A stretch of DNA of 64,000 nt from Urinicoccus timonensis (GTDB taxonomy: Bacteria > Bacillota > Clostridia > Tissierellales > Peptoniphilaceae): NCBI RefSeq assembly GCF_900232945.1, contig NZ_OCTU01000004.1:1-64000 (forward strand). Direction: 5' to 3'. The translations under genes were made by a program, and so were the position numbers. The notes beneath the pieces were generated by a model. That model was not told the origin of the DNA, searched no databases, and saw only the letters and a program-made list of their open reading frames with translations. Shown here in pieces: positions 25,888-35,569 of this stretch; position 1 is the stretch's first letter; every line of letters begins with the position of its first letter.

Positions 25888-26483
25888 TATCTATTACCTC
25901 CTGTTGTCCTTGTTGTAGAAGATGATGTTTCTATTGGTAGATAAACTGATTTATACCAACCATCATAAATTTCCTTAGTTGTCTCATCACTTGTCCTAGC
26001 CTTTACATTTCCATTTGGAAGTGGTCTTGCTTGGATAGATAAGGTTTCTGGTTGAACTTCTCTTGATTCCTCATTAGTTTCTCCTTCGAGAGTAGGTCTT
26101 GCTGCCGAGCAGTTATACATTACGTGACGGATTTTCTTTTGGTCACCATCAAACTCAAATAGAAGTGCAAAATTTGCAGTTTCAGAATTTGAGGACTCAA
26201 TTAAAACTTTATTTGAATCTGATTTTTCCATCAAAACATCAGTCCTAAAAGATTCTGGAATAAGAGCGATTTCTAAATCTCCGTCATATCCCATGTTGTT
26301 TGAAATAGTGTAGTATTCAATTCCATCAGCATAAAAGCTTTCTGGCTCTCCATTTGGATCTAGTGAAATTGAAACAGCACCAGGCATTGGTACTGGTGTC
26401 TTATATTTAATCACGCCCTCTTCGGCTTTATCAAAGAGAGCGTAGTGTACGTTACAAATATTAAATTTAACTTTATTAGCCAT
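25887..26483 (-). CDS. Major tail tube protein
   Basis: 198 residues. Segments VKFNICNVHYALFDK, GAVSISLDPNGEPESFYADG and NMGYDGDLEIALIPE match the phi13-type major tail proteins. It forms the tail tube. Placed between the tail completion protein and the chaperone, as usual. Eight-base overlap with the preceding gene. Confidence 0.85.
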   Translation of the reverse strand: MANKVKFNICNVHYALFDKAEEGVIKYKTPVPMPGAVSISLDPNGEPESFYADGIEYYTISNNMGYDGDLEIALIPESFRTDVLMEKSDSNKVLIESSNSETANFALLFEFDGDQKKIRHVMYNCSAARPTLEGETNEESREVQPETLSIQARPLPNGNVKARTSDETTKEIYDGWYKSVYLPIETSSSTTRTTGGNR

Positions 26484-26817
26484 TATTTACCTCCGTAATT
26501 TTTAAATTAAGTGTGAATTCATATAAAACTTCATAGAGTCTTTCTGATTCAATCCAAACTTCAGATTTTTCATAATAGATTTTTTCTCTATCAAGTATCT
26601 CTTCTATCTTTTCTTCTAGTTTTAAATCTTTCTTATCAGTATAAAGTTCTAAGTCTATCTGAGTATTTTTATAGAAAACTACTCCATCTGCACCAAAGTG
26701 TTTATTCTTGGAAAATAGATAAACCATAAATGGTGGATTTGGACTTTCTCCCTCAGCAAAGTGTGAATAGGCAAATGGAAGTCCTATCTCATTAATTATT
26801 TCCATTAACTTATTCAT
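26476..26817 (-). CDS. Tail completion/terminator-type protein
   Basis: 113 residues. Position directly before the major tail gene and the FYKNTQIDLELYTDKKD segment fit the tail terminator (gpU-like) family. Four-base overlap with the preceding gene. Confidence 0.65.
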   Translation of the reverse strand: MNKLMEIINEIGLPFAYSHFAEGESPNPPFMVYLFSKNKHFGADGVVFYKNTQIDLELYTDKKDLKLEEKIEEILDREKIYYEKSEVWIESERLYEVLYEFTLNLKITEVNNG

Positions 26818-27191
26818 TCTATTAACTTCCTCATTATATTTTCTTCCAATTCTCTGGCCCCTTTCTCTTCAGCTGGTCCAATGTGTGGCTTAGCAGACAC
26901 TCTTCCACCCTGTCTAAGGACGTGACCTTTCTCTAGTAAATGAGCCAGTTGATATCTATTCCTTGAGTGAACTACGAGCTCTATTGAGTTTGAAGTTTCT
27001 TTCATAGTTTTTACTGACCAAGATTTAGAATATTTCTTTGTTTCTCCTACAGGTGCATTTTCTTGTATGTCTTTTCTAATATTACTACCAGTTTTTTTAA
27101 CTTCCTTTTTGACTTCATCTGTTGCCATATCAGAATATTCTTCTAAGCCTTTCATAATTTCACTGGCTAAGTTTTCAATTTTTACATTCAC
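26814..27191 (-). CDS. HK97 gp10-like head-tail protein
   Basis: 125 residues. ETKKYSKSWSVKT and YQLAHLLEKGHVLR followed by AKPHIGPA are the hallmark of the HK97 gp10 family. It helps to join the tail to the head. Overlaps both neighbours by four bases. Confidence 0.82.
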   Translation of the reverse strand: MNVKIENLASEIMKGLEEYSDMATDEVKKEVKKTGSNIRKDIQENAPVGETKKYSKSWSVKTMKETSNSIELVVHSRNRYQLAHLLEKGHVLRQGGRVSAKPHIGPAEEKGARELEENIMRKLIE

Positions 27192-27520
27192 CTACTCACC
27201 TTCCTACACCTAAACTTTATAAGTCTATTTTTGTAGTTCATAAAGTCAATTGAGATGATATTGTATTTTTCATCATCAAATAGAATTCTGTACTCTGAAG
27301 TATTAATATTCTTCAACCTATTTTGAAATCTTACAGTAAAAGAAATATCTGACCTATCTACTTCCATTCCAAGAAAAACTTCTTCTCCTTTTCCTTGAAA
27401 AGATATATAGGCTGAAGTTTCTAGATAGTATGTCCATACTGATTTATGGTTACCAATTTCATCTACCTCAACATTTTTATTTTGAAAGATTATTTTTCTA
27501 TTTAAATCAGATACCCTCAT
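27188..27520 (-). CDS. Head closure protein (SPP1 gp16-like)
   Basis: 110 residues. Opening RVSDLNRKIIFQNKNVEVDE and YRILFDDEKYNIISID match the phage head-tail adaptor fold. One-base overlap with the connector gene. Confidence 0.78.
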   Translation of the reverse strand: MRVSDLNRKIIFQNKNVEVDEIGNHKSVWTYYLETSAYISFQGKGEEVFLGMEVDRSDISFTVRFQNRLKNINTSEYRILFDDEKYNIISIDFMNYKNRLIKFRCRKVSR

Positions 27521-27792
27521 TAGAATTCAGCCTTTCTCATTCCAAATAATAAAGCCCTTAGGGTTAAGTTTAATTCAGAATAATCTGCCTCTTCTCGATG
27601 TTCATAAAGATAAGCAGTCATATATAGCACTGCTATCTTTCCATTTGAATTTTTAGAAAGTTCCTCTTCACTGTCAACTCTAGCCACATCCATGGAGTGC
27701 TTGATTGATGATTGGATGAGAGATTCAATCATCTCATCCTCATCATCAAAATCCACCCTTAAATAGGACTTTGCCTCCTCAAGAGTAATCAT
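27520..27792 (-). CDS. Head-tail connector (gp6-like)
   Basis: 90 residues. ITLEEAKSYLRVDFDDEDEM is the classic start of the phage gp6-like connector family (helical ring below the portal). It lies between the capsid gene and the head closure gene. Confidence 0.85.
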   Translation of the reverse strand: MITLEEAKSYLRVDFDDEDEMIESLIQSSIKHSMDVARVDSEEELSKNSNGKIAVLYMTAYLYEHREEADYSELNLTLRALLFGMRKAEF

Positions 27793-27802
27793 AATTTACT
27801 CC

Positions 27803-28993
27803 TTAGGCAGTAGCACCGATTTTTAAAAGTTTAACTGCATCTCTTAAAACTAAGATTCCATCTACTCTCTCTTTACCTAAGAAACCAACCATGCCATTGC
27901 CTGCAAACAGTTCCTTTAAGTCTTGGAAAGACCTATTTCCTCTATCTCCAATCTTGTAATAAGAAAAATCACCAAAGGCAACTGCGAGTTTTCCTTTCTC
28001 AGCTTTTGGAGCAAAAGCTGATGTGTAGGCAGGATATCCTAAAAGTCTATCTGGTTCTCCATCTTTAATTGAAGGTTGCCAAATATATGCACCATTAACA
28101 TCTTTAAGTTTTCTAATCTGAGCAACTGTTGCATCATTTAAAATGAACGCTGCTTTCTTTCTATATGGTCTATCTAGAGAGTAAACTAAATCAATTAGTT
28201 CATCTGCAGTAATTGTTTGGGCCTTTGTTGTCACACCAAGTTCTCCACCCTTTTTAGAGTCAAAAATTCCTGTAGGCTTATTTACTCCATCACCATTTAA
28301 GAAAGCATCCTCTTCAGCATTTGCTAGTGCTCTAGTAAATTCTTCAGTGATGTATTTTCCTAAATTAAAGGCTGCATCATAGAGTAGTTCTTCAGTAACC
28401 TTAATACCAACATGGAGTTTATGCGCATCAAGAGATACTTGATCGAATTTGCCATCGCCAAAGGTAAGTTGGCCACCCTCTTCAACCCATAGGGCTGCTG
28501 GCTTTGTAGCTGCAATATTGATTTTATGAAGTCCGGAAGTTTGAACTTTTGTAGCTAATTTTCTTACAATATTTTCATCTTCAAGACCATTTACGATATC
28601 TGTTTCCATTTCTTCTGGAACTAAATATCCACCACTTTCATCTGTGCCTACTTTTAATTCATTGGAAATATCTCTAAAGTTAGTTCTTAATGCCTTCATC
28701 ATAGATTTCTTATAGACATTTCTTGCTCTCATTGGCTTTTCTTCTTCATTAAATGTAGCAGGTTCATTTGTTAGTGCTTGAGTAGTAGGTTTTTCTAAGG
28801 ATTTATCCATTTCTTCTTCCCTCTTCTTTCTTTCAATTTCACGAGTGTAATTCTCGATAGTTTTTTCCATCTTTTCATATGTTTTAAAGTCTTCATCAGA
28901 CATTAGACCATTTTCATCTTTCTTAGATTCAGCAAATGCTTTTGCCTCATCCCAAGCTCTAGTTCTCTTTTCCATTAGTTCTTTTAAGTTCAT
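27803..28993 (-). CDS. HK97-fold major capsid protein
   Basis: 396 residues. The N-terminal ~100 residues are a coiled, charged scaffold-like delta region (LMEKRTRAWDEAKAFAESKK), which the upstream protease would remove. The HK97 fold follows (DESGGYLVPEEMETDIVNGL, KLATKVQTSGLHKINIAA, FLNGDGVNKPTGIF). Forms the icosahedral shell. Confidence 0.93.
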   Translation of the reverse strand: MNLKELMEKRTRAWDEAKAFAESKKDENGLMSDEDFKTYEKMEKTIENYTREIERKKREEEMDKSLEKPTTQALTNEPATFNEEEKPMRARNVYKKSMMKALRTNFRDISNELKVGTDESGGYLVPEEMETDIVNGLEDENIVRKLATKVQTSGLHKINIAATKPAALWVEEGGQLTFGDGKFDQVSLDAHKLHVGIKVTEELLYDAAFNLGKYITEEFTRALANAEEDAFLNGDGVNKPTGIFDSKKGGELGVTTKAQTITADELIDLVYSLDRPYRKKAAFILNDATVAQIRKLKDVNGAYIWQPSIKDGEPDRLLGYPAYTSAFAPKAEKGKLAVAFGDFSYYKIGDRGNRSFQDLKELFAGNGMVGFLGKERVDGILVLRDAVKLLKIGATA

Positions 28994-28997
28994 ATCT

Positions 28998-29684
28998 TTA
29001 CCTCCAAGTATTTTTAATTTTGTTTAATCTGCCTTCGACCTCACTCATTGAGTGAGTTTTCACTTCTTTATTTATCTTTGTTAAGAGCGAATTTGTAACT
29101 GCTCGCCTTGAAAAGACCATGTTTATAGCTTTTTCATCTTTTCTTTTGTCAGTGAGAGTTCCATCACAAAAACCCATCTCGATGGCCTTATTCTCATCAA
29201 ACCAAGTCTCTCCATCCATTAGATTAGAAATTTCTTCTCTGGATAAACCTGTCTTAATCTCATAGGCATTGATGATTGATTCCTTGACTTCCTTTAACAT
29301 ATCTATGGCTTTTTGCATTTCTTTTGAGTCACCAATGGCTACAGTTAAGGGGTTATGAATCATCATTAATGAAGTAGGACTCATCAAAACTTCAGTTCCT
29401 GCCATGGCAATAACCGATGCTGCTGATGCTGCAAGTCCATCAATCTTAATGGTCACATTTCCCTTGTGCTCTAAAAGCATGGTGTAAATTCTTGATGCAG
29501 CTATGCAATCACCACCAGGGGAGTTAATCCACACAGTTATATCTCCACTTTTGTTTTTTAATTCCTCAAAAAAGAGCCTTGGTGTGATTTCATCATCAAA
29601 CCAAGACTCTTCTGCAATAACTCCATCTATATAAAGTTCATTTGAATCCTTTTTCCAGTTCCAAAATATTTTATTGTTCTTCAT
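28998..29684 (-). CDS. ClpP-like head maturation protease
   Basis: 228 residues. ClpP/crotonase fold with WINSPGGDCIAASRIY, the nucleophile Ser in LAASAASVIAMAG and the catalytic His in MMIHNPLT. It cleaves the capsid delta domain. Overlaps the portal gene by 14 bases and is followed after four bases by the capsid gene. Confidence 0.92.
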   Translation of the reverse strand: MKNNKIFWNWKKDSNELYIDGVIAEESWFDDEITPRLFFEELKNKSGDITVWINSPGGDCIAASRIYTMLLEHKGNVTIKIDGLAASAASVIAMAGTEVLMSPTSLMMIHNPLTVAIGDSKEMQKAIDMLKEVKESIINAYEIKTGLSREEISNLMDGETWFDENKAIEMGFCDGTLTDKRKDEKAINMVFSRRAVTNSLLTKINKEVKTHSMSEVEGRLNKIKNTWR

Positions 29685-30912
29685 TAGGACTTATCTCTTC
29701 TCCTTTCTGCTGATAAAAACTACCTGCCTTATCAAGTGGTAGCATATTTCCATTTACAAGATATAGGTCTCCACCTTCTTCAGCTGATATCCTATCTAGG
29801 TTTTCTAACTCTCTTATGTCATTTGCACTCATCCACCCATTCTGTCTTCCTACAGCATATCCATTCATCCTTGATTCATAGTCTCCTCTTAGAAGTCCAT
29901 CAAGGTTGAATTTAATAAAGTAGGACTCTTTTTCTTTCTTAGTTAGTAGCGCTCTTTCTAGTGATTGCTCCCAACGAACAATCCAAGGATCAAGAGTGTA
30001 TTTAACAAATTCAAGTGACTGCTGTTCTATATTTGAAAATGACGACCTCTCCAAGTCTCCAATCATATGAGGTGGTATTCTAAAAATTCTTGCTATCTCA
30101 TTTAACTGAAACTTTCTTGTTTCCAAAAACTGGGCCTCACTTGGTGCTATAGCTATGGGTTGATATTTCATTCCTTCTTCAAGTACAGCCACTTTGTTGG
30201 CGTTTTTAGGGCCTTGAAAGGCAGCATTCCATGACGCTCTAACTCTTTCTGGGTCTTTAATAATTCCTGGATGTTCTAAAACTCCACCTGGTTGTGCTCC
30301 ATTTTGGAAGAAAGATGCACCATAATCTTCACAAGCCAAAGCCATGCCTATAGCATTTTTAGCCATGGTAATTGGTGAGTAGCCAATAAGTCCATCAAAA
30401 CCAAGTCCTGGAATATGAAGGACATCTTCTTTTAAAAGATAAACTTCTTCTGATTTATGATTGTATTTATAAAAGATTTCTCCATCTTCACTTCTCATTA
30501 CAGTCATCTTGTTTGGCATTAAGGGATAAAGTCCAATAACCTCATTTCTTCCATTACGAATTATCTGAGCATAGGCATTACCCCACAATAAAAGATGTGT
30601 CATTAGTGTTTCTCTAAATACAAATGAAGTCATTTCAGTATTTGGCTCATCGTGTAAAAGAAAATATATGACGTGGTCTTTAGCTTTTTCTTTTGAGTTT
30701 GAATCTCCCCTTTTATATAAATGAAGAGGAAGTCCAGCTAAGGTTTCAGCAAGAACTCTCACACATGAATAAACTGCCGTCATCTGCATAGCAGTAAATT
30801 CGTTGACATTCCTACCTGCTGTTGTTCTCCCAATTAAAAAAGACGATGAAGATATCCTCTCCCCGTCTTTAGGCTTGTCTCTCGACTTGAATATTAAATT
30901 TAAAATGTTTAT
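29671..30912 (-). CDS. Portal protein with an ATA start codon
   Basis: About 414 residues if started at 30912. The HK97-type portal features are clear (MTAVYSCVRVLAETLAGLPL, LEHPGIIKD, FRIPPHMIGD). The usual N-terminal ~40 residues (NILNLIFKSRDK ... GRNVNEFT) are encoded in frame upstream of the first ATG (30789), with aaggagg seven bases before codon ATA at 30910-30912. Homologues are expected to begin with ATG here, so the start has changed to ATA, or initiation occurs at ATA. A 372-residue form from ATG 30789 would lack the N-terminus. Confidence 0.85.
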   Translation of the reverse strand: MNILNLIFKSRDKPKDGERISSSSFLIGRTTAGRNVNEFTAMQMTAVYSCVRVLAETLAGLPLHLYKRGDSNSKEKAKDHVIYFLLHDEPNTEMTSFVFRETLMTHLLLWGNAYAQIIRNGRNEVIGLYPLMPNKMTVMRSEDGEIFYKYNHKSEEVYLLKEDVLHIPGLGFDGLIGYSPITMAKNAIGMALACEDYGASFFQNGAQPGGVLEHPGIIKDPERVRASWNAAFQGPKNANKVAVLEEGMKYQPIAIAPSEAQFLETRKFQLNEIARIFRIPPHMIGDLERSSFSNIEQQSLEFVKYTLDPWIVRWEQSLERALLTKKEKESYFIKFNLDGLLRGDYESRMNGYAVGRQNGWMSANDIRELENLDRISAEEGGDLYLVNGNMLPLDKAGSFYQQKGEEISPNEEQ

Positions 30913-30943
30913 ATTACCACCTCCTTAATTTAGTCATTAAAAA

Positions 30944-30965
30944 AGCACCTACTTTTGTAGATGCT
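30944..30965 (-). terminator. Hairpin closing the 31-kb moron
   Basis: Stem agcacctac / gtagatgct (one mismatch) with a T-run on the minus strand. Sequence resembles the hairpin at 24489-24520. Confidence 0.65.
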
Positions 30966-30971
30966 GGTAAT

Positions 30972-31484
30972 TCATATTAACAAAATAGGATCTGAGCCAT
31001 ACCAAGTCTCTACATCCCTATCATGGTCATCATTATTTGTAGGATCCTCGTACCCTACATCATCAATCCATGAGATTGCAAAGTAATATTTATCTGTTTT
31101 AGTTTCTTTTAATACCAAATAAGATAGACCATTAAGTTTATACTCTATATCGTAATCATTACTTGTTTCCATTAGCCTACTTCCTATATATCCCCAACTT
31201 TCCCCATAGGCTCCAATGGATAGCTTTATCCTTTCTTCCCCATAAAAACTTATACATTCTAGCATCTCCCCAGTTTCTATTTCAGATTTTAAGGATTGAT
31301 TTTTTGTAATTTCACAGGAAATGCTATATTCTTCACATGTTGGTTTAGATATTATTTCTATTAAGTACCTACCTAATAAATTAGGACAAGTCCTATCATT
31401 AGCACACTTTTTATATTCGTAGCTTATTTCTTTGTTGTTGATTTTTATAGATACTTCTCCAAAAGGAGTATTTAGCCTTTTCAT
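30972..31484 (-). CDS. Unrecognised soluble protein (moron between terL and portal)
   Basis: 170 residues, acidic, without membrane segments; four Cys (CANDRTCPN, CEEYSISCE). Not recognised. It has its own TATAAT (31502-31507) and aggagg site and is closed by a hairpin (30944-30965), so it is an independent unit wedged between terminase and portal genes. Likely expressed from the prophage. Confidence 0.55.
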   Translation of the reverse strand: MKRLNTPFGEVSIKINNKEISYEYKKCANDRTCPNLLGRYLIEIISKPTCEEYSISCEITKNQSLKSEIETGEMLECISFYGEERIKLSIGAYGESWGYIGSRLMETSNDYDIEYKLNGLSYLVLKETKTDKYYFAISWIDDVGYEDPTNNDDHDRDVETWYGSDPILLI

Positions 31485-31513
31485 AAAATCCTCCTATTGT
31501 TATTATACCAAAT

Positions 31514-33103
31514 TCAGAATACTATTAACCCCCTATCATCATAAACAGATTCACTTGTATCATTGCCACATCTTATAGCCCTATCAAGTGCCATGATTGT
31601 AGCAATTACTCCATCTATCTTTTCTGTAGATTTTTCCTTATCTGCCTTAATGTTTCCAGCAGGGTCTGTTCGTATAAAGATATTATCCATCATCCATCTT
31701 AGAACTTGATTACCTCCATGGGCTATTTTTCTTTCGAGTGTTAGTTTCATTAATTCTTTTGTTGGTGGAGACATATCTTTAAATCCTTGACCAAAGGGAA
31801 CTACTGTAAAACCCATCCATTCTAAGTTTTGAACCATCTGAACTGCTCCCCATCTATCAAAGGCAATTTCTCTAATGTTATATATCTCACCTAAGTTTTC
31901 GATAAATTTTTCTATGAAACCATAGTGTACTACATTTCCTTCTGTTGTCTGAATGTAGCCTTGTTTTTTCCATAGGTCATAGTTTACATGGTCTCTTTTT
32001 ACTCTAAGGTCAAGATTATCTTCTGGCAACCAAAAGTAGGGTAATATCTGATATTTATCTTCTTCATCTAATGGAGGAAAGACTAAAACAAAGGCTGTAA
32101 TATCTGTTGTCGATGATAGGTCAAGACCTCCATAACAAACTCTGCCCTTTAGTTCATCTTCATTAACAGCAAAATTACATAAGTCCCATTTTTCCATAGG
32201 CATCCACCTAATTGCTTGTTTGACCCACTGATTTAATCTTAACTGTCTAAAGGCGTTCTCTTCAGTTGGATTTTGCTTAGCTGATTCACAGGCTTGTCTT
32301 ACTTTTTCTATTGGAACTGTAATTCCAAGAGACGGATTTGCCTTATGCCATACTTTTTCATCTGTCCAATCATCTTCTCTACCTGCTCCATAAATTACAG
32401 GATAAAAAGTTGGATCAGTTTTTCTGCCTTCAAGTATGTCCACTGCCTTTTGATGTGTTTCGTAGCAGATTGATTTCGTATCTGTTCCTGCAGTTGTTAT
32501 AAGAAAATATAAAGGCTGAGTTCTCGCATCGCCAGACCCTTTGGTCATGACATCAAATAACTTTCTATTAGGTTGGGTATGAAGTTCGTCAAAGACCACA
32601 CCATGAATATTAAATCCGTGTTTAGAATAAGCCTCTGCAGATAGGACTTGGTAAAAAGAATTCGTAGGCTTATATATCATTCTCTTTTGAGATGCTAGAA
32701 TCTTTACTCTTTTAGAAAGGGCTGGAGACATTCTTACCATATCAGCTGCAACATCAAAAACTATAGTTGCTTGCTGTCTATCAGCAGCACATCCATAAAC
32801 TTCTGCTCTTTCTTCCCCATCACCACAAGTAAGGAGGAGTGCTACAGCAGCTGCAAGTTCAGATTTACCCATCTTCTTTGGAATTTCAATATAGGCTGTA
32901 TTGAATTGTCTATACCCCGTATCTTTTACAATACCAAATAAGTCTCTGATGATTTCTTCTTGCCATTCAATAAGCTTGAAGTCTTTTCCTGCCCATCTAC
33001 CTTTTGTGTGTTTAAGACATTCTATAAATGTAACAGCATAATCTGCCTTGTTTTTATCATAATGAGAAGTTTCTATCATAAATTTACTTGGTTTATATTT
33101 CAT
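31514..33103 (-). CDS. terL: Terminase large subunit
   Basis: 529 residues. ATPase domain with IPKKMGKSELAAAVALL (Walker A) near 75 and VVFDELH (Walker B) near 170; nuclease domain with GGLDLSSTTD near 320 and a final DGVIATIMALDRA. It cuts and translocates DNA into the head. Start follows aaggaggt. Unusually far from the small subunit gene (37681-38253): a methyltransferase/SAM-synthetase block lies between them. Confidence 0.94.
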   Translation of the reverse strand: MKYKPSKFMIETSHYDKNKADYAVTFIECLKHTKGRWAGKDFKLIEWQEEIIRDLFGIVKDTGYRQFNTAYIEIPKKMGKSELAAAVALLLTCGDGEERAEVYGCAADRQQATIVFDVAADMVRMSPALSKRVKILASQKRMIYKPTNSFYQVLSAEAYSKHGFNIHGVVFDELHTQPNRKLFDVMTKGSGDARTQPLYFLITTAGTDTKSICYETHQKAVDILEGRKTDPTFYPVIYGAGREDDWTDEKVWHKANPSLGITVPIEKVRQACESAKQNPTEENAFRQLRLNQWVKQAIRWMPMEKWDLCNFAVNEDELKGRVCYGGLDLSSTTDITAFVLVFPPLDEEDKYQILPYFWLPEDNLDLRVKRDHVNYDLWKKQGYIQTTEGNVVHYGFIEKFIENLGEIYNIREIAFDRWGAVQMVQNLEWMGFTVVPFGQGFKDMSPPTKELMKLTLERKIAHGGNQVLRWMMDNIFIRTDPAGNIKADKEKSTEKIDGVIATIMALDRAIRCGNDTSESVYDDRGLIVF

Positions 33104-33169
33104 TTGACCTCCTTCCTCTAAAAATGAGCATAAAAAATACTAGTCTTAGCTAGTTCACTACGAGAAAAA

Positions 33170-33181
33170 GAGCCTTGGCTC
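33170..33181 (-). terminator. Short hairpin with T-run
   Basis: gagcc tt ggctc followed by five T on the minus strand, between the 33195-33482 gene and terL. Confidence 0.45.
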
Positions 33182-33194
33182 ATTTCCTTTATTT

Positions 33195-33482
33195 TTATCT
33201 TTGTCTTGCTATGTTTAATTCTTTGTAAGCTTTCTTAAGTTCTCTATCTAATGTTTCTGATTCTGCAAAAAGTTCAAATTCTTCTTCGTTTAGGTTTCCT
33301 TGTGACTCTTTCCAAAGTTCTTCATGAAGTTGGTCTGCACATTTCTTTGCTGCTCCTGCTATGTCTAAAAGGTTAATTGCTGATCCAATATTTCCTTCTC
33401 TTGATTTTTTTATTGAATTTTCAGCGTATCTTTTGCAGGCTTTGACTTCTGTTTCTAATCTTTCTAGGATATCTTTTTTCAT
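33195..33482 (-). CDS. Unrecognised small helical protein
   Basis: 95 residues, almost entirely charged helix (KKDILERLETEVKACKRYAE). Not recognised. Thirteen bases from the upstream gene, in the same unit. Likely a phage accessory protein. Confidence 0.5.
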   Translation of the reverse strand: MKKDILERLETEVKACKRYAENSIKKSREGNIGSAINLLDIAGAAKKCADQLHEELWKESQGNLNEEEFELFAESETLDRELKKAYKELNIARQR

Positions 33483-33494
33483 GGTAACTCTCTT

Positions 33495-33869
33495 TTATTT
33501 TTGAATCTTTCTTAGAAGTAAAGCTGGCTTTATTTCTTTTTCGTCTTCTTTTGTTTCAAAATTCCAGTTTGTTCTTCCTGTTTCTTGTTCGATTAAGTCG
33601 ACTATGAAATATCCTTTATTTTTGAGTGCTTGTAATTCATTCATAAGTGCTGTGGATTGGTCTGAAATTGTAAATTCTTTAATTTCAAATCTCTCAAGGT
33701 TTTCTATAATTTCTAGGTAGTCTTTTTCAAATCCTAATTCTTCAAAGTCTAGTCTTTCAAGTCCTGCTCTTTTAGCTTTTTCGTAGGCCCAATAAAAGCT
33801 GTAGTTGATTTTGTTTTCTTGGAAATCTTCGTTTGTTTCAAGGTTTTCTAAAATGTCTATTTTTTTCAT
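33495..33869 (-). CDS. Unrecognised phage protein
   Basis: About 124 residues from ATG 33869 (MKKIDILENLETNEDF), preferred over the frame's upstream start because ataaggag precedes it. Acidic; the middle (FSYWAYEKAKRAG-like helix) and C-terminal EQETGRTNWNFE give no family. Confidence 0.5.
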   Translation of the reverse strand: MKKIDILENLETNEDFQENKINYSFYWAYEKAKRAGLERLDFEELGFEKDYLEIIENLERFEIKEFTISDQSTALMNELQALKNKGYFIVDLIEQETGRTNWNFETKEDEKEIKPALLLRKIQK

Positions 33870-33961
33870 TTTCTTTATCTCCTTATCTCTTTTTGTTATG
33901 TACATATTCCCGTACTATCGAAGATAAGTCAAGTAATTTTCGCTTAAATAACAGCTATTTT

Positions 33962-34186
33962 TCAATCTTTATCCGATATTTTTTCTATAATATCTTCCTT
34001 GAAAATCACATTTAATGTTGAACCATTATCCCATTTTACTAGGATTGATCCAATAGAATCCACTCCATAAACTGTACCTAGAGTTCCTTTTGGTGGTGCT
34101 TGTATATCATCCATCTTAATTAATTTAATTCTTGTTCCATCTGGATATACTTCTTTTAAAGTTTTAATCATTTCCTTTGAAATCAT
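33962..34186 (-). CDS. DUF4314-like protein
   Basis: 74 residues. GTRIKLIKMDDIQAPPKGT and GSILVKWDNGSTL are the conserved pattern of the DUF4314 family, small SH3-like proteins of phages. Function unknown. Confidence 0.75.
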   Translation of the reverse strand: MISKEMIKTLKEVYPDGTRIKLIKMDDIQAPPKGTLGTVYGVDSIGSILVKWDNGSTLNVIFKEDIIEKISDKD

Positions 34187-34231
34187 CTAATCACCTCTTA
34201 CATACATATATTGCTCAAATGCTGATTTATA

Positions 34232-35569
34232 TCAAGTCTTATTTGCTGTATTTACAAGGCTTTTAAAGATATATATTGCGCATGGAAGAGCAATCCCATT
34301 GCCCCACATTTTATATTCTGCTGAATCTGTATGAGGATTTTTAAGCCATTTTAATATTTGCTTATCTGTTTTCTTCTTTTTAAGACCTTTTATTTCAGCA
34401 TCCTTATCAAAAACCTCTCTCCAAAAGGATACATCTTCATCCGTTGAATTTTCTATTCCTAAGTCATCACACCAGTAATCTGGAAATCCTTGTAATCTTC
34501 CACATTCTTTTGGTGTTAATCTTCTTACAAGTTTCTGATTAACAAGAGGTGGATCTTTATAATCAGTAGCAACTAAAGAAGGCGATATATTCTTGTCTGC
34601 TTTTGTAAAATGAGAATTCTTGCTCATGGTGTAGATGTCTTCTACTATTGCAACTCCACCTTGATTTCTAGTAGGAGTATTTCCAGATGTATCTATAGTT
34701 CTTGAAACGTCACACTCATAAATATTATGTCTTTCATTTTTTGTATTTTCAGAAGTTTGTCTTATATCATATAAAAGAGGAGGATTACCTGCCTTTGCTC
34801 TTAGTGTTCCAGATAAATCCTCAGATATATCCATTCTTTCTCCACCTTGGTCATTTAAACAGATTGTTTTATTAAAGCTTTCTTTAATGGCTCTGGTATT
34901 TCTTTTTCCTTTCTCGCAGCCCTCTGAAGTATCCCCTGACAAGCTTTTTTGCTCAAATAATATTTCTCTGGAACTTCCTCCATCAAGATCTGCGACAAGG
35001 AAGATTCGTCTTCTTCGTTGGGGCACTCCGAAATATTTAGCATCAAGGACTCTCCATGCAAGGGAAAAATCGTCTCCCAGGATTTCTCCTGCACTTTGCC
35101 ATTTCGATGGTCGAGAAAGTTTAACTGCGGAATTTTTAATTCTTGTAATTTCTTCAAGGACGCATCTAAAGTCTTCTCCTTTGTTTGATGAGAAGGCTCC
35201 TGGCACATTTTCCCATAGTAGGTATCTAGGATACTTACCATTACTTTTACACCTCATTTCTTTTATAACTCTTATTGCCTCATAAAAAAGGTTAGATTTT
35301 TCTCCTTCAAGTCCTGCCCTTTTACCAGCAATAGATAAATCTTGGCAAGGACTACCGAATGAAATGATATCGACAGGTTCGATTTCAGTCCCGTCAATAT
35401 CTTTGATATCTCCTAAATGTTTAACTTGAGGTAGGTTTTTCTGGGTAACTCTTATTGGAAAAGGCTCAACTTCAGATGACCATATAGGTTCTATTCCACA
35501 AAAAATAGCAGCCAAGGGGAATCCTCCACTGCCGTCAAATAGTGAACCTAATCTTAGTTCTTTATTCAT
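34232..35569 (-). CDS. DNA (cytosine-5) methyltransferase
   Basis: 445 residues. Motif I LGSLFDGSGGFPLAAI, catalytic motif IV FGSPCQDLSIAG (Cys about 75), motif VI LWENVPG, motif VIII PQRRRRIFLVADL, and late motifs RRLTPKECGRLQGFP and MWGNGIALP. Target recognition region at about 200-320. No cognate restriction enzyme is seen, so it probably protects phage DNA. Overlaps the next methyltransferase by eight bases. Confidence 0.92.
   Translation of the reverse strand: MNKELRLGSLFDGSGGFPLAAIFCGIEPIWSSEVEPFPIRVTQKNLPQVKHLGDIKDIDGTEIEPVDIISFGSPCQDLSIAGKRAGLEGEKSNLFYEAIRVIKEMRCKSNGKYPRYLLWENVPGAFSSNKGEDFRCVLEEITRIKNSAVKLSRPSKWQSAGEILGDDFSLAWRVLDAKYFGVPQRRRRIFLVADLDGGSSREILFEQKSLSGDTSEGCEKGKRNTRAIKESFNKTICLNDQGGERMDISEDLSGTLRAKAGNPPLLYDIRQTSENTKNERHNIYECDVSRTIDTSGNTPTRNQGGVAIVEDIYTMSKNSHFTKADKNISPSLVATDYKDPPLVNQKLVRRLTPKECGRLQGFPDYWCDDLGIENSTDEDVSFWREVFDKDAEIKGLKKKKTDKQILKWLKNPHTDSAEYKMWGNGIALPCAIYIFKSLVNTANKT

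Noticed and set aside
34855..35241. Overlapping frames on both strands within the cytosine methyltransferase
   Set aside because: The methyltransferase motifs run unbroken through the region in their own frame, so the other frames are incidental.
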